Shown one piece after another: positions 1-10,126 of a stretch of 64,000 nucleotides of DNA. The notes beneath the pieces are model-generated. The model saw only the letters and a list, made by a program, of their open reading frames with translations. It searched no databases and was not told the origin of the DNA. Numbering within the stretch: position 1 is the stretch's first letter; the number at the start of each line of letters is the position of its first letter. The translations under genes and the position numbers were made by a program. This DNA comes from Bradyrhizobium lablabi (GTDB lineage: Bacteria > Pseudomonadota > Alphaproteobacteria > Rhizobiales > Xanthobacteraceae): the NCBI RefSeq assembly GCF_018129385.1, contig NZ_JAFCLN010000006.1:248001-312000 (forward strand), in the 5' to 3' direction.

Positions 1-417
1 GATCTCGCCGGGCGCGACGCCGGCCCACTGGTCGGAAGTGACGTTGCGCATGTTGTTGCCGGAGGTCTGCATCGCATGGATGCCGACCTCGGCGAGATCT
101 TCCAGCGCATCCGGCAATTCCGCCAGCTTGATCCAGTTGAACTGGATGTTCTGGCGCGTGGTGAAATGGCCGTAGCCGCGGTCATAGCGGCGCGCGACGC
201 GGGCGAGCGCGCGCAACTGCTTTGAGGACAGCGCGCCATAGGGGATGGCGACGCGGAACATGTAGGCGTGCAGTTGCAGGTAAACGCCGTTCTGGAGGCG
301 CAGGATCTTGAATTCGTCCTCGGTGAGCTCGCCGGACAGGCGGCGCTTCACTTGATCACGGAATTCCGAGACCCGTTCGTTGACCAGCGTGCGGTCGAGT
401 TCGTCGTAAGCGTACAT
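1..417 (-). CDS. cysI: Nitrite/sulfite reductase, N-terminal part (cut by window edge)
   Basis: The minus-strand frame opens with ATG at 417 and runs off the left edge after 139 codons. Residues 1-139 match the N-terminal ferredoxin-like half-domain of assimilatory sulfite/nitrite reductases; the segments YGHFTTRQNIQFNWI and MQTSGNNMRNVTSDQ are characteristic. These siroheme and 4Fe-4S enzymes make the six-electron reduction of sulfite to sulfide (or nitrite to ammonia) in the cytoplasm. The cluster-binding cysteines lie beyond the edge. It is third in the unit cysG, DUF2849, cysI, 12 bp after the DUF2849 stop. Siroheme synthase and sulfate adenylyltransferase next door favour sulfite as substrate, but nitrite cannot be excluded from this fragment. 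Confidence 0.88.
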   Translation of the reverse strand, partial: MYAYDELDRTLVNERVSEFRDQVKRRLSGELTEDEFKILRLQNGVYLQLHAYMFRVAIPYGALSSKQLRALARVARRYDRGYGHFTTRQNIQFNWIKLAELPDALEDLAEVGIHAMQTSGNNMRNVTSDQWAGVAPGEI

Positions 418-429
418 GACAGAGAAACC

Positions 430-747
430 TTATGCCGGGACCGGAATGCCGATGGTGGTGCCTTCCGAGCGGATTTGTTCGCGCAAGTTACCGGGCTCGA
501 TCTTGCCGCCGTCGGTGATTTCGACCGGCGCGATATAGGCACCGATTGCGCCGACATCGTCGGCGACGGATTCAGCGAGCAAGGCGCGGGCATCGTCGGA
601 ATTGCGGACGATCGCGGCGTCCGACAGGTCGATCGACCAGCCCTGCTGCGCGGTGCGATAGATCACCGCGCCGTCCCAGGTCCGGTTGGCGGTCACCACC
701 GAGGGGCCCGTGATTCTGATTTTCTTTTGTTCGAGCGGAGAGGTCAT
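430..747 (-). CDS. DUF2849 domain protein
   Basis: A 105-residue protein starting at MTSPLEQKK. A longer frame exists upstream, but this ATG overlaps the cysG stop as ATGA, the usual sign of translational coupling. It matches the small DUF2849 family that alphaproteobacteria encode between cysG and the sulfite reductase gene. No catalytic motif, signal peptide or membrane segment is visible. The conserved neighbourhood suggests a role in assimilatory sulfite or nitrite reduction, perhaps as a partner of the reductase; that is inference from position only. Confidence 0.82.
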   Translation of the reverse strand: MTSPLEQKKIRITGPSVVTANRTWDGAVIYRTAQQGWSIDLSDAAIVRNSDDARALLAESVADDVGAIGAYIAPVEITDGGKIEPGNLREQIRSEGTTIGIPVPA

Positions 748-2177
748 TCGGCAGCTTCCAGCAGGTTGCAGATCACTTGGTTGAGTTCGAGTTGGCGCCA
801 TGGCGCGGAATGCGCGACCACGTCGCCGATCACGAGAACGGCAGGACCGCCCTCGATGCGTTCGACGAGGTTTTGCAGATCGGCGAGCGTGCCGACCACG
901 GCCTGCGCATCGGGCCGGGTTACACGTGCGTACACACCGACCGGCGTGCGCGGCGAGCGGCCCGCGGCAAGCAGGCCCTCGCGGACCGAGGGCGCCGCGG
1001 TCATGCCCATATAGACGACGATGGTCATCTTGCGATCTGTTAGCAGCGACCAGTCGACCGCTTCGGCGTCCTTGGCCTTGTGTGCGGTCAGGAAGGTGAT
1101 GCGCAGCGCTTCCTGGCGATAGGTCAGCGGCGTTTCGAACTGCGCGGCCGCGCCGATGCCGGCCGTGATGCCCGGGATCACCGAATATGAAGCGCCGGCA
1201 AGGCGCAGCGCCTCGATTTCCTCGCCGCCGCGGCCGAAGATGAAGGGATCGCCGCCCTTCAGCCGCACCGCGCGCTGGCCGGATTGCGCGGCTTCGATCA
1301 AGAGCTTGTTGATGGCGTCCTGCCCGATGCCGGGCTTGCCGACGCGGCGGCCAACAGGCACGCGGGCCGCATCACGTCGTGCGCGATCCAAGACTTCCGG
1401 TGAAACCAATTCGTCGTAGAACACGACATCGGCGTCCTGTAGCGCGCGCAGCGCCTTCACCGTCAGCAGATCGGGATCGCCGGGGCCGGCGCCGACCAGC
1501 GTGACATGGCCAACGGCCTTGCCCCGCTCGCCGCCTGCGAACGCGGATGCATCGGAAATATCGTTGAGCGCCTTCTCGGCCTCGTCCTTGCGCCCCGAGA
1601 GCACCAGCGCGCCGATCGGGCCATCGATCACGCGCTCCCAGAAGCGGCGGCGCAGCGCGAATTCGGGAATGCGTGCATGAATGGATTTGCGAAAGCGGCC
1701 GATGAAACCGGCGAGATCGCCGATCCGCGCCGGCAGCACCGCCTCGATGCTTTCGCGCACGCGGCGCGCCACCACGGGCGAAGCGCCGCCGGTACCAACG
1801 GCAACGACGACGTCACCACGATCGACGATGGCGGGAAAGATGAACGTGGAATGATCGAGGTCATCCATCACGTTGACGGGAAGCCCGACTTCCCTGGCCC
1901 GCACCGACATCGCAACGCCGACATCGCCCGCACCCGCGCAGAGGATCGCGATCACGCCACTCAAATCGGCTGACAGTGGATTGCCTTTGGCAAGCTCGAT
2001 ACGCGCGGCAGCGTCAGCAGCAAGCCCGGCTAGATCATGATCGCCATCGGTCGCATACCAGCGCACCCGTGCACCGGCCGATGCGAGCAGCCGCAGCTTA
2101 GCGCGCGCCAGATCGCCGGCGCCGACGAGCAGCGCCACGCCGCTTTGCAGATCGAGGAACACGGGCAGAAATCGCAT
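744..2177 (-). CDS. cysG: Siroheme synthase (precorrin-2 dehydrogenase/ferrochelatase and uroporphyrinogen-III methyltransferase)
   Basis: 477 residues, the usual length of the trifunctional CysG. Residues 1-200 form the NAD-dependent dehydrogenase/ferrochelatase part, with the Rossmann motif LVGAGDLARAK (canonical VGGG is VGAG here) and NVMDDLDHSTFIFPA carrying the conserved aspartates. Residues 223-470 form the SAM-dependent methyltransferase, with VGAGPGDPDLLTVKA, the GRGGEE loop and PGITAG. It makes siroheme, the prosthetic group of the reductase encoded downstream in the same unit. The start at 2177 faces cysD across a 142-bp divergent region containing the inverted repeat at 2248-2269, so both units are probably controlled together by sulfur supply. 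Confidence 0.95.
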   Translation of the reverse strand: MRFLPVFLDLQSGVALLVGAGDLARAKLRLLASAGARVRWYATDGDHDLAGLAADAAARIELAKGNPLSADLSGVIAILCAGAGDVGVAMSVRAREVGLPVNVMDDLDHSTFIFPAIVDRGDVVVAVGTGGASPVVARRVRESIEAVLPARIGDLAGFIGRFRKSIHARIPEFALRRRFWERVIDGPIGALVLSGRKDEAEKALNDISDASAFAGGERGKAVGHVTLVGAGPGDPDLLTVKALRALQDADVVFYDELVSPEVLDRARRDAARVPVGRRVGKPGIGQDAINKLLIEAAQSGQRAVRLKGGDPFIFGRGGEEIEALRLAGASYSVIPGITAGIGAAAQFETPLTYRQEALRITFLTAHKAKDAEAVDWSLLTDRKMTIVVYMGMTAAPSVREGLLAAGRSPRTPVGVYARVTRPDAQAVVGTLADLQNLVERIEGGPAVLVIGDVVAHSAPWRQLELNQVICNLLEAAE

Positions 2178-2210
2178 GATACTCGCTTTCCCGACTTTCG
2201 GGGTTGACTG

Positions 2211-2301
2211 AAATTATTTTCTATCTAAGTGTGCCGCAACCCCACAATAGGAGAAAATTATTTCTCCTAACTTCCGGGTTATAGATGGAATTCTCTCCTA
2301 C
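2211..2301. promoter_or_regulatory. Divergent cysG/cysD control region with perfect inverted repeat and related half-sites
   Basis: A perfect inverted repeat has arms TAGGAGAAA (2248-2256) and TTTCTCCTA (2261-2269) around ATTA. A similar block, AAATTATTTTCTATCTA, lies at 2211-2227, and a third half-site reads TAGGAGAGAATTCC on the minus strand at 2288-2301. The three elements are AT-rich in a GC-rich background and fill the gap between divergent sulfur assimilation units. This looks like an operator array for a dimeric regulator. The regulator is not in the window; a LysR (CysB-like) or Rrf2-type protein is a guess. Confidence 0.55.
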
Positions 2302-2319
2302 AAGGCCGAGGTCGAAGAG

Positions 2320-3213
2320 ATGGATGTTCTCACCCAGCAAGCCGCTACGGACGGATTGCGCCAGGCACCGCTGACTCAAGCATCTTCCGTGCCGAAAATT
2401 GTCTCCGCGGCCCCCTCGATGGACCATCTCGACCAGCTCGAGGCCCAGAGCATCTACATCCTGCGCGAAGCCTTCGCACGCCTGAAAAAGCTCGCGCTGC
2501 TGTGGTCGCTCGGAAAAGATTCCAACGTGATGATCTGGCTGGCGCGAAAGGCCTTTTTCGGCCGCGTGCCGTTCCCGGCGATGCATGTCGACACCGGCAA
2601 GAAATTTGCCGAGATGTACGCCTTCCGCGATCATTACGCGGAGGAATGGGACCTAGACCTGCGCGTCGAGCCCTGCCCGCCGATTGACGCCGTCGATCCG
2701 ACCTTGCCGCCCGCCGCGCGCTCCGCCGCGCGCAAGACCGAAGGCCTCAAGATGGCGCTCGCCAAGCACGGCTTTGACGGGCTGATCGCCGGCATCCGCC
2801 GCGACGAAGAGGCGACGCGCGCCAAGGAGCGCGTGTTCTCGCCGCGCGGCCTCGAAGGCGAATGGGATGTGCGCGACCAGCCGCCGGAATTCTGGGACCA
2901 GTTCAACGCCTCGCCGCCGCAAGGCGCGCATTTGCGCATCCACCCGATCCTGCATTGGACCGAGGCCGACATCTGGGCCTACACCAAGCGTGAGAACATC
3001 CCGATTATCCCGCTCTATATCGCCAGGAACGGCAAGCGCTATCGCTCGCTCGGCGATCAGGACATCACCAATCCCGTCGCCTCCAACGCCTCCAACATCG
3101 ACGAGATTCTGGCTGAGCTCGACGCCACCAAGGTGCCGGAGCGCGCCGGCCGGGCGCTGGATCATGAGACCGAGGACGCTTTCGAGCGCCTGCGGGTTGC
3201 CGGCTATCTCTGA
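2320..3213 (+). CDS. cysD: Sulfate adenylyltransferase small subunit
   Basis: 297 residues, typical for CysD. It forms APS from sulfate and ATP together with the GTPase CysN. The first 35 residues are a variable extension; the core begins at [17 protein letters not shown]. The PP-loop reads [10 protein letters not shown] rather than the usual SGGKDS, followed by [20 protein letters not shown] and [17 protein letters not shown], which are standard CysD segments. GAGG at 2308-2311 is well placed for the ATG at 2320. cysNC follows after 14 bp, so the two subunits are co-transcribed. Confidence 0.95.
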   Translation: MDVLTQQAATDGLRQAPLTQASSVPKIVSAAPSMDHLDQLEAQSIYILREAFARLKKLALLWSLGKDSNVMIWLARKAFFGRVPFPAMHVDTGKKFAEMYAFRDHYAEEWDLDLRVEPCPPIDAVDPTLPPAARSAARKTEGLKMALAKHGFDGLIAGIRRDEEATRAKERVFSPRGLEGEWDVRDQPPEFWDQFNASPPQGAHLRIHPILHWTEADIWAYTKRENIPIIPLYIARNGKRYRSLGDQDITNPVASNASNIDEILAELDATKVPERAGRALDHETEDAFERLRVAGYL

Positions 3214-3227
3214 CGAACTTTTTTGCT

Positions 3228-5174
3228 GTGAGCGCTACCATGAATATGATCGTCTCGCCAACCCTGTCGGCCACGCCCGCTTTGTCGACGACACCCAACG
3301 GCACGACGCGTCCGCAAGTGCGTATCGTCATCGTCGGCCATGTCGACCACGGCAAGTCCACCCTCGTCGGACGCCTGCTGCACGAGACCGGCAGCCTTCC
3401 AGAGGGCAAACTGGAGATGCTGAAAGCCGTCAGCGCGCGGCGCGGCATGCCGTTCGAATGGTCGTTCCTGCTCGATGCGCTACAGACCGAGCGCGACCAG
3501 GGCATCACCATCGACACCACGCAAATCCGCTTCCGCACCCGCTCGCGCGACGTCGTGCTGATCGACGCACCCGGCCACGCCGAGTTCTTGCGCAACATGA
3601 TCACCGGCGCCTCGCAAGCCGACGGTGCGGTGCTGATCATCGACGCGCTGGAAGGCGTGCGCGATCAGACGCGGCGGCACGGCTATCTGCTACATCTGCT
3701 CGGCATCAGGCAGGTCGCCGTCGTCGTCAACAAGATGGACCGCGTCGATTTCAGCGCTGACCGTTTCAGGGAAATCAGCGACGAGATTTCCGCGCATCTG
3801 ACCGGCCTCGGCGTTACGCCCACCGCTGTCATTCCGATCTCCGCCCGCGATGGCGATGGCGTGGCCGTGCATACGCCGCGCATTGCCTGGTACAAAGGAT
3901 CGACGGTCGTGGAGGCGCTCGATGCGCTCGAGCCGGCGCGGCCGGCGGAAGCGCTTGCCCTGCGGCTACCGGTGCAGGCGATCTACAAATTCGACGACCG
4001 CCGCATTGTTGCGGGCCGCATCGAGTCCGGCAGCCTCGCCGCGGGCGATGAGATCGTCATCATGCCCGCAGGCAAGATCGCGAAGATCAAGTCGGTCGAG
4101 AGCTGGCCGCTGACGCCGGTCGCCGGCCGCCAGACCGCGGGACGATCGGTCGGCATCACACTCGACCGCGAGCTGTTCGTCGAGCGCGGCGACATCATCG
4201 CGCATGCAGGCAGCACGCCGCGCGACACGCGCCGCATCCATGCGCGGATTTTCTGGCTGCACGACAAGCCGCTGGCCAAGGGCGACCAGATCCTGGTCCG
4301 TCTCGGCACGAGGGAAACACGCGCCAACGTGGTCGCGATCGAAAAGGCGATCGATCCCGGCGCGCTGTCGAACGAGGAAACCAGGGCGATCGCGCGCAAC
4401 CATGTCGGCGAGATCGACATCTCGCTGGCGCAGCCGATCGCGGCCGATCCCTATGCCGACAATCCGCGCACCGGGCGGCTGGTGATCGAGGTCAATGGCC
4501 GCATTGCCGGCGGCGGCCTCGTGCTGTCGGTCGACGCCGGACAGCGCGCGGTTCCCATCGATATCGTGCCGGTGGAATCGGCGCTGCGTCCCGACGAGCG
4601 CTCGGCGCGCTATCGCCACAACGGCGCGGTGGTCTGGCTGACCGGCCTGCCGGGCTCCGGCAAGTCGACGCTGGCCCGCGCGCTGGAGCGCCGGCTGTTC
4701 TCGGGCGGCGGCTCGCCGATCCTGCTCGACGGCGACACCCTGCGCGCCGGGCTCAACGGCGATCTCGGTTTCTCGCCGCAGGACCGCAGTGAAAACATCC
4801 GCCGCCTCGCCGAAGTCGCAACGCACCTGGCGCGCAACGGCCACATCGCCATCGTCGCCGCGGTCTCGCCGTCCAGCGACGACCGCGCCGCCGCGCGCCG
4901 CATTGCGGACAGCGCCTTCCGCGAAATCCACGTCGCCACCCCGGCGGATGTCTGCGAGAGCCGCGATCCCAAGGGGCACTATGCCAAGGCGCGCGCGGGG
5001 ACGCTGAAGTCGTTCACGGGAGTCGGCAACGACTATCAGCCGCCGACATCGGCCGAACTGGTGCTCGACACTTCGACCCTCTCGGTGCCCGACGCGACCG
5101 AGGAGATCGAGCGGATGCTGGCAAACACCGGCATTTTGTTCGACGAACTGGTCGATCTCGCCGCCAATATTTGA
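3228..5174 (+). CDS. cysNC: Bifunctional sulfate adenylyltransferase large subunit / adenylylsulfate kinase
   Basis: 648 residues, two enzymes in one chain, like NodQ and CysNC of rhizobia. Residues 30-450 are a translation-factor-type GTPase: G1 [10 protein letters not shown]3 DAPGHAEF, G4 NKMD, then two beta-barrel domains. It couples GTP hydrolysis to APS formation by CysD. Residues 465-640 are APS kinase, with P-loop [21 protein letters not shown] and [12 protein letters not shown], which phosphorylates APS to PAPS. The reading frame opens with GTG at 3228; ATG codons at 3240 and 3246 are equally possible because no clear ribosome binding site is seen. A strong hairpin follows the stop. 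Confidence 0.95.
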   Translation: MSATMNMIVSPTLSATPALSTTPNGTTRPQVRIVIVGHVDHGKSTLVGRLLHETGSLPEGKLEMLKAVSARRGMPFEWSFLLDALQTERDQGITIDTTQIRFRTRSRDVVLIDAPGHAEFLRNMITGASQADGAVLIIDALEGVRDQTRRHGYLLHLLGIRQVAVVVNKMDRVDFSADRFREISDEISAHLTGLGVTPTAVIPISARDGDGVAVHTPRIAWYKGSTVVEALDALEPARPAEALALRLPVQAIYKFDDRRIVAGRIESGSLAAGDEIVIMPAGKIAKIKSVESWPLTPVAGRQTAGRSVGITLDRELFVERGDIIAHAGSTPRDTRRIHARIFWLHDKPLAKGDQILVRLGTRETRANVVAIEKAIDPGALSNEETRAIARNHVGEIDISLAQPIAADPYADNPRTGRLVIEVNGRIAGGGLVLSVDAGQRAVPIDIVPVESALRPDERSARYRHNGAVVWLTGLPGSGKSTLARALERRLFSGGGSPILLDGDTLRAGLNGDLGFSPQDRSENIRRLAEVATHLARNGHIAIVAAVSPSSDDRAAARRIADSAFREIHVATPADVCESRDPKGHYAKARAGTLKSFTGVGNDYQPPTSAELVLDTSTLSVPDATEEIERMLANTGILFDELVDLAANI

Positions 5175-5184
5175 GACTTTTTGA

Positions 5185-5213
5185 GGCCCCCGGAGCCGCT
5201 CCGGGGGCCTTCT
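5185..5213 (+). terminator. Terminator hairpin after cysNC
   Basis: GGCCCCCGGAG (5185-5195) pairs perfectly with CTCCGGGGGCC (5199-5209) around a 3-base loop, followed by the weak T run TTCT. A second, imperfect hairpin with AAAAGG/CCTTTT ends occupies 5234-5260, between this terminator and malate synthase. Confidence 0.75.
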
Positions 5214-5328
5214 CATTGACCCGGCTTATGGCTAAAAGGGCGGCCCGAACGCCGCCTTTTGGCGCGTATTTTGCAGTTTTCAGCCGAAAACAGCCTTAAA
5301 TCGCCATTTCCTGCCAAGAAAGCCCATC

Positions 5329-7491
5329 ATGAAGCGTGTCGATGCCCACGGATTGAAGATCGCCCCTGAACTGTTCGATTTTATCGCGAAGGAGGCGACG
5401 CCGAAAACGGGGATCTCGCCCGATGCATTTTGGGCAGGGCTTGCCTCCATCCTGAAGAACCTGGCGCCGAGGAACCGCGAACTGCTCGCCTTCCGCGACA
5501 CGCTCCAGGCGAAGATCGACGGCTGGCATCGCACCAACAAGGGCAAGGCATTCGACATCAATGCCTACACGGCGTTCCTGAAGGAGATCGGCTATCTCCT
5601 GCCGGAGCCCGCGACCAAGGCGGTCGAAACCGCTGATGTCGACGAGGAGATCGGCAAGATCTGCGGGCCGCAGCTCGTCGTGCCCCTCACCAATGCGCGC
5701 TATGCGCTGAACGCGGCGAATGCGCGTTGGGGCTCGCTCTACGATGCCTTCTACGGCACCGATGCGATCCCGCATGATCCGAGCGAAACCGGCCGCGGCT
5801 ACAACAAGACGCGCGGCGACAAGGTGATCGCCAAGGCAAAGGCCTTTCTCGATTCCGCCGCGCCGCTCGCGACCGGCAGCCACACGGATGTGACGGCCTA
5901 CAGCGTCGTCGCCGGACAACTCTCGGCCAAGCTGAAGAGCGGCAACGCCACCGCGCTCAAATCTGCTGCGCAATTCGCCGGCTATCAGGGCGATGCCGCT
6001 GCGCCAAGCGCGGTGCTGCTCGTGAACAACGGCATGCATGTCGAGGTCGTGATCGACCGCAGCCATATCATCGGCAAGGACGACCCGGCCGGCGTTGCCG
6101 ACATGATCATGGAAGCGGCGGTCTCGACCATTCTCGACATGGAAGACAGCGTCGCGGCGGTCGATGCTGAGGACAAGGTGCTGGTCTATCGCAACACGCT
6201 CGGCCTGATGAACGGCACGCTGTCGGCCGACTTCGAAAAGGGCGGCAAGATCATGACCCGCTCGCTCAATGCCGACCGCGTCTACAAGACGCCCACGGGC
6301 GGCGAACTGACGCTGCACGGACGCAGTCTTCTCTTGATGCGCAATGTCGGCCATCACATGTACACCGACGCCGTGCTCGACGCGCAAGGCAACGAGATCC
6401 CCGAGGGCATTCTGGATGCTGCGGTGGCCGGCCTGCTCGCGATGCACGACCTCAAGGGCCATTCGAAGGTCAAGAACAGCCGCAACGGCTCGGTCTACAT
6501 CGTCAAGCCGAAGATGCACGGTCCCGACGAGGTCGCGCTGACCTGCGAATTGTTCACGCAGGTCGAGAAGATGCTGGGCCTGCCTGACAACACCATGAAG
6601 GTCGGCATCATGGATGAGGAGCGCCGCACTACCGTCAATCTCAAGGCCTGCATCCAGAACGCCTCAAAACGCATCTGCTTCATCAACACGGGCTTCCTCG
6701 ACCGCACCGGCGACGAGATCCACACCTCGATGGAAGCGGGGCCGATGATCCGCAAGAACGACATGAAGGCGCAGCCTTGGATCAAGGCCTATGAGGACTG
6801 GAACGTCGACATCGGCCTGATCGACGGCCTGCCCGGCCATGCCCAGATCGGCAAGGGCATGTGGGCCGCGCCCGACAAGATGGCTGATATGCTCACGCAG
6901 AAGATCGGCCATCCGCAGGCCGGCGCCACCACCGCCTGGGTGCCCTCGCCGACCGCCGCCACGCTGCACGCGCTGCACTATCACCAGGTGAACGTAACCG
7001 CACGCCAGCAGGAGCTCGCCAAGGGCGGCCCGCGCGCCAAGCTCTCCGATATCCTCACCATTCCAGTGTCGCAGTCGAACTGGGCGCCTGATGATGTGAA
7101 GCAGGAGATCGACAACAACTGCCAGGGCATTCTGGGTTACGTCGTGCGCTGGATCGACCAGGGCGTTGGCTGCTCGAAGGTGCCCGACATCCACGACGTC
7201 GGCCTGATGGAAGACCGCGCCACCTTGCGCATCTCGAGCCAGCATCTGGCGAACTGGCTGGCCCATGGCGTCGTCAGCAAGGATCAGGTGATGGAGTCCT
7301 TGAAGAGAATGGCCGTCGTCGTCGACAAGCAGAACGCCGGCGATCCCCTATACAAGCCGATGGCGCCTTCGTTCGACGGCGTTGCCTTCAAAGCCGCCTG
7401 CGATCTCGTGTTCAAGGGGCGCGAGCAGCCGAACGGCTACACCGAATTCATCCTGCACGCCCGCCGCAAGGAGGCGAAGGCGAACGCGTAA
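5329..7491 (+). CDS. glcB: Malate synthase G
   Basis: 720 residues, the normal length of the single-chain G isoform. It condenses glyoxylate with acetyl-CoA to malate in the glyoxylate bypass. Family blocks seen in order: [57 protein letters not shown] and, near the C-terminus, [16 protein letters not shown], which holds the catalytic aspartate. The start lies 154 bp after cysNC, beyond two hairpins, so it is a separate transcription unit. No isocitrate lyase AceA is in the window; the ICL-family gene at 20991-21866 is a divergent relative and probably not its partner. Confidence 0.96.
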   Translation: MKRVDAHGLKIAPELFDFIAKEATPKTGISPDAFWAGLASILKNLAPRNRELLAFRDTLQAKIDGWHRTNKGKAFDINAYTAFLKEIGYLLPEPATKAVETADVDEEIGKICGPQLVVPLTNARYALNAANARWGSLYDAFYGTDAIPHDPSETGRGYNKTRGDKVIAKAKAFLDSAAPLATGSHTDVTAYSVVAGQLSAKLKSGNATALKSAAQFAGYQGDAAAPSAVLLVNNGMHVEVVIDRSHIIGKDDPAGVADMIMEAAVSTILDMEDSVAAVDAEDKVLVYRNTLGLMNGTLSADFEKGGKIMTRSLNADRVYKTPTGGELTLHGRSLLLMRNVGHHMYTDAVLDAQGNEIPEGILDAAVAGLLAMHDLKGHSKVKNSRNGSVYIVKPKMHGPDEVALTCELFTQVEKMLGLPDNTMKVGIMDEERRTTVNLKACIQNASKRICFINTGFLDRTGDEIHTSMEAGPMIRKNDMKAQPWIKAYEDWNVDIGLIDGLPGHAQIGKGMWAAPDKMADMLTQKIGHPQAGATTAWVPSPTAATLHALHYHQVNVTARQQELAKGGPRAKLSDILTIPVSQSNWAPDDVKQEIDNNCQGILGYVVRWIDQGVGCSKVPDIHDVGLMEDRATLRISSQHLANWLAHGVVSKDQVMESLKRMAVVVDKQNAGDPLYKPMAPSFDGVAFKAACDLVFKGREQPNGYTEFILHARRKEAKANA

Positions 7492-7494
7492 GCG

Positions 7495-9183
7495 TTAGGC
7501 TGCGCGGACCTTTTCCAGGAATTTGCCGACCTCCAGCTTGAGGGCGCTGCCTTGCTGGGACAGCGAGCGGGAGAAGCCGTGGACCTGCTCGGCCGCCGCG
7601 CTGGTGTCGGCCGAACCACGGTTGACCTTGGTCAGGCACTCGGCAACCTCGATCGTGCCCTGCACGGCCGCCTGGATATTGCGCGCGATTTCCTGCGTCG
7701 CGGCACCCTGCTGCTCGACGGACGCCGCGATCGCGGTCGAGATCTCGCTGATCTCTCCGATGGTCGCGCCGATCGCCTTGATGGCCGCCACGGACTGCTG
7801 CGTCGCCGACTGCATCTGGGTGATCTGCGTGCCGATTTCATCGGTTGCCTTTGCGGTTTGCGTTGCGAGTGCCTTGACCTCGGAAGCCACCACCGCAAAG
7901 CCGCGACCCGCTTCGCCGGCGCGTGCCGCCTCGATCGTGGCGTTCAACGCGAGCAGGTTGGTTTGCTGGGCAACAGCCGCGATCATCTGCACGACCTCGC
8001 CGATGCGGCTCGCGGCCTGTGAAAGCTCCGTGATGCGGTCATTGGTCTGTTCGGCCTGACGCACGGCGGCGTGGGTGATGTCCTCCGACTGCTTGACCTT
8101 GCGGCTGATCTCGCCGACCGACGACGCCAGCTCTTCCGAAGCTGTCGCCGCCGACCGCGCGCTCCCTGACGAGCTGTCGGAAGCGGATGCGGCGGTGGCG
8201 GTGAGTTTGTGGCTGGTATCGGCAGTCCGGGTCAGGCTGCCGGCAGCGGTCTCGATCTCAAGGGACGCCGACGAGACGGCTTCGACGATCTTGCCGACGG
8301 CCTGTTCGAACCCGTCGGCGACGCGCCCCATCGTCGCCTTGCGCTCTTCTTCGGCCTTCAGCTTCAGGTCGGCCTGCTCGGCTTCCATCGCTTGTACGCG
8401 CGCTGAATTTTCCCGGAACACCTGCACGGCGCGAGCCATGGCGCCGACTTCGTCGGCACGATTGAGCGAGGGGATTTCGATATCGAGATCGCCGCCCGCA
8501 ACGCGCGCCATCACGCCGGTCATTCCCGTCATCGGCCGGATGACGCCGAGGCCGACGCCGGCAAGGCCGATGCCGATGATCAGGAATACCGCTCCCGAAA
8601 TGATCCAGAGCATCATCGTGAAAGTCGCGACCCGCCGGGTCGCCGCCGTTTCGGTCGCCGCGTTGTCGTCGGTGGTCTTCTTGACGATCTCATCGATCAG
8701 ATGGCGGTGCGCAAGATACGCCGAGGTGATCTCCGCATAGGATTTTGCCGCGGCCGCAGTGTCTGCCTTCGCCAGAGCCGGCAGCAAGCCCTGCTCGATG
8801 GCGTTCCAGAAGCGCTGCACCTCGCGATGCGAATCCTGGACCAGCTTGGCCTTGATGGAAGGATCGAGGTCCGACGTCACCCAGAACGCGTGGCGCTCGT
8901 CATACTCCTTCTTCAACTGAGCCAGCCGGTCGCGGCGCCTGGCGAGGTCGCCCGCATTGTTCAGGGCGAGCGTCGCCTCAAGATAGGACTCGATGACATA
9001 TTCCGGCGGCGGCAGGATGTCGGCGATCAGATCATTGCCGAGCTTGAGCTTGTCGTAGAGCGGGCCGCCGACCTTCACTTCGCTCAGCGCGTAAATCCCC
9101 GTAAAAACCACGGCGGCAAGTCCCGCTGTGGTGACGAGCCCGAACAGCACCATGGCGCGCGCAATCGTTAGACGAAGATTCAT
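7495..9183 (-). CDS. Methyl-accepting chemotaxis protein
   Basis: 562 residues. A membrane segment at about 9-32, a sensory region at about 35-185 (probably periplasmic), a second membrane segment at about 188-212, HAMP at about 213-265 and a signalling domain to the C-terminus. The hairpin tip contains [20 protein letters not shown], the hallmark CheA/CheW-binding region. No pentapeptide tether for CheR is visible. The ligand is unknown. Its stop is 3 bp from the convergent malate synthase stop; no terminator lies between. Confidence 0.93.
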   Translation of the reverse strand: MNLRLTIARAMVLFGLVTTAGLAAVVFTGIYALSEVKVGGPLYDKLKLGNDLIADILPPPEYVIESYLEATLALNNAGDLARRRDRLAQLKKEYDERHAFWVTSDLDPSIKAKLVQDSHREVQRFWNAIEQGLLPALAKADTAAAAKSYAEITSAYLAHRHLIDEIVKKTTDDNAATETAATRRVATFTMMLWIISGAVFLIIGIGLAGVGLGVIRPMTGMTGVMARVAGGDLDIEIPSLNRADEVGAMARAVQVFRENSARVQAMEAEQADLKLKAEEERKATMGRVADGFEQAVGKIVEAVSSASLEIETAAGSLTRTADTSHKLTATAASASDSSSGSARSAATASEELASSVGEISRKVKQSEDITHAAVRQAEQTNDRITELSQAASRIGEVVQMIAAVAQQTNLLALNATIEAARAGEAGRGFAVVASEVKALATQTAKATDEIGTQITQMQSATQQSVAAIKAIGATIGEISEISTAIAASVEQQGAATQEIARNIQAAVQGTIEVAECLTKVNRGSADTSAAAEQVHGFSRSLSQQGSALKLEVGKFLEKVRAA

Positions 9184-9335
9184 GGACGGTGTGTCCTCAA
9201 AATCGAATTCAGCTCAAACGCGGGTAAAACCGGGGAATCAGCCTGTGATGGTATCGCTGATACCGTTAAATTTCAGTGTGCCGTTGCATGCAATGGAGGT
9301 GCGTCGATGCGCGCATGTTGCCGCATGCAACAACA

Positions 9336-9360
9336 GGAACTCCCTCGCTTGCCGTCCGTT
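9336..9360 (+). promoter_or_regulatory. EcfG-type stress promoter of the CsbD gene
   Basis: GGAAC at 9336-9340, 16 bases, then CGTT at 9357-9360, an exact match to the -35/-10 consensus of alphaproteobacterial EcfG sigma factors. It lies 41 bp before the CsbD start, and EcfG itself is encoded at 25715-26260. Confidence 0.75.
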
Positions 9361-9401
9361 GACGCATCATCTCAACGATCTCAACATCAAGGGAGACGAC
9401 G

Positions 9402-9602
9402 ATGGATTGGAACCGGGTCGAAGGCAACTGGAAGCAGTTCAAGGGCTCCGCCAAGGAGAAATGGGGCAAGCTCACCGATGACGACCTCGACGTGATCGAA
9501 GGCCGTCGCGAGCAACTCGAAGGCAAGCTCCAGCAGCGCTACGGCTATGCCAAGGATCAGATCCACAAGGACGTGGACGACTGGTTCAAGACGCTGAAGT
9601 AG
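9402..9602 (+). CDS. CsbD family stress-response protein
   Basis: 66 residues beginning MDWNRVEGNWKQFKG, the signature of the CsbD-like family: small, charged, helical cytoplasmic proteins induced by general stress. The molecular function is not known. A GGGAGACGACG purine run precedes the ATG. An exact EcfG promoter stands upstream and a strong terminator downstream, so it is a monocistronic stress gene. Confidence 0.92.
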   Translation: MDWNRVEGNWKQFKGSAKEKWGKLTDDDLDVIEGRREQLEGKLQQRYGYAKDQIHKDVDDWFKTLK

Positions 9603-9617
9603 GTTCGGCTGCACAGG

Positions 9618-9646
9618 AAAAGCCCCGGCATTCGCCGGGGCTTTTT
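9618..9646 (+). terminator. Rho-independent terminator of the CsbD gene
   Basis: AGCCCCGGC (9621-9629) pairs with GCCGGGGCT (9634-9642) around ATTC, extended by AAA/TTT and followed by a T run. Confidence 0.88.
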
Positions 9647-9658
9647 GTTGCCTCAAAT

Positions 9659-9743
9659 CGTCATTGCGAGGAGCGAAAGCGACGAAGCAATCCATGGTTC
9701 GGCAAGAGGAAAGATGGATTGCTTCGCTTTGCTCGCAATGACG
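9659..9743. repeat. Palindromic intergenic repeat
   Basis: The left arm begins CGTCATTGCGAGGAGCGAA and the right arm ends TTTGCTCGCAATGACG, about 29-36 bases per arm with few mismatches and a short centre. Such mobile palindromes are common between genes in Bradyrhizobium. It sits between the CsbD terminator and the end of the convergent small membrane gene. Confidence 0.75.
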
Positions 9744-9757
9744 AGGGAGCTGCCGCC

Positions 9758-9913
9758 CTATATCACCGCGATGTATTTCAACAGCGAGATGATGCCGATG
9801 ATGATCACGACGACGCGCGCGATCTGTTTGGCGCGGCCATCGAGCGGCAACAGGTTGATCAGGTAGAGAACGAGGATGACGACGACGAACGTGATGAGGG
9901 CACCGATGAGCAT
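9758..9913 (-). CDS. Small membrane protein (Thivi_2564-like)
   Basis: A 51-residue protein starting MLIGALITFVVVILVLYLIN and ending LLKYIAVI, with two hydrophobic helices joined by LLPLDGRAKQIAR. The sequence resembles small inner-membrane proteins annotated as the Thivi_2564 family, of unknown function. GGAAGGGG precedes the ATG at good spacing. An exact EcfG-type promoter lies 56 bp upstream on the same strand, suggesting a stress-induced membrane protein. Confidence 0.8.
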   Translation of the reverse strand: MLIGALITFVVVILVLYLINLLPLDGRAKQIARVVVIIIGIISLLKYIAVI

Positions 9914-9969
9914 CCCAAAACCCCTTCCGGAAATGACTGCGAAGACGACCGTACTGTTAACAATGCCTT

Positions 9970-9995
9970 AACGCGTGAGGCTGCCCGCAAGTTCC
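9970..9995 (-). promoter_or_regulatory. EcfG-type promoter of the small membrane protein gene
   Basis: On the minus strand GGAAC (9995-9991), 17 bases, then CGTT (9973-9970). It matches the EcfG consensus exactly and points at the 51-residue gene at 9758-9913. Confidence 0.72.
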
Positions 9996-10126
9996 GGTTG
10001 CGGAACCAGGCCCCTCCACCTCCGAAAAGCAAAATGATTTCAATGATTCCGTAGTTTTACGGCACGTATGCTTTCCAGATTTTTACCCTTTTCGGTCCAA
10101 ATGCGCGGGAACCGCTGGGGGATTCC

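Noticed and set aside
5234-5260. Second terminator between cysNC and glcB
   Set aside because: The stem is imperfect with a bulge and adds nothing beyond the strong hairpin at 5185-5209; kept only as a remark.
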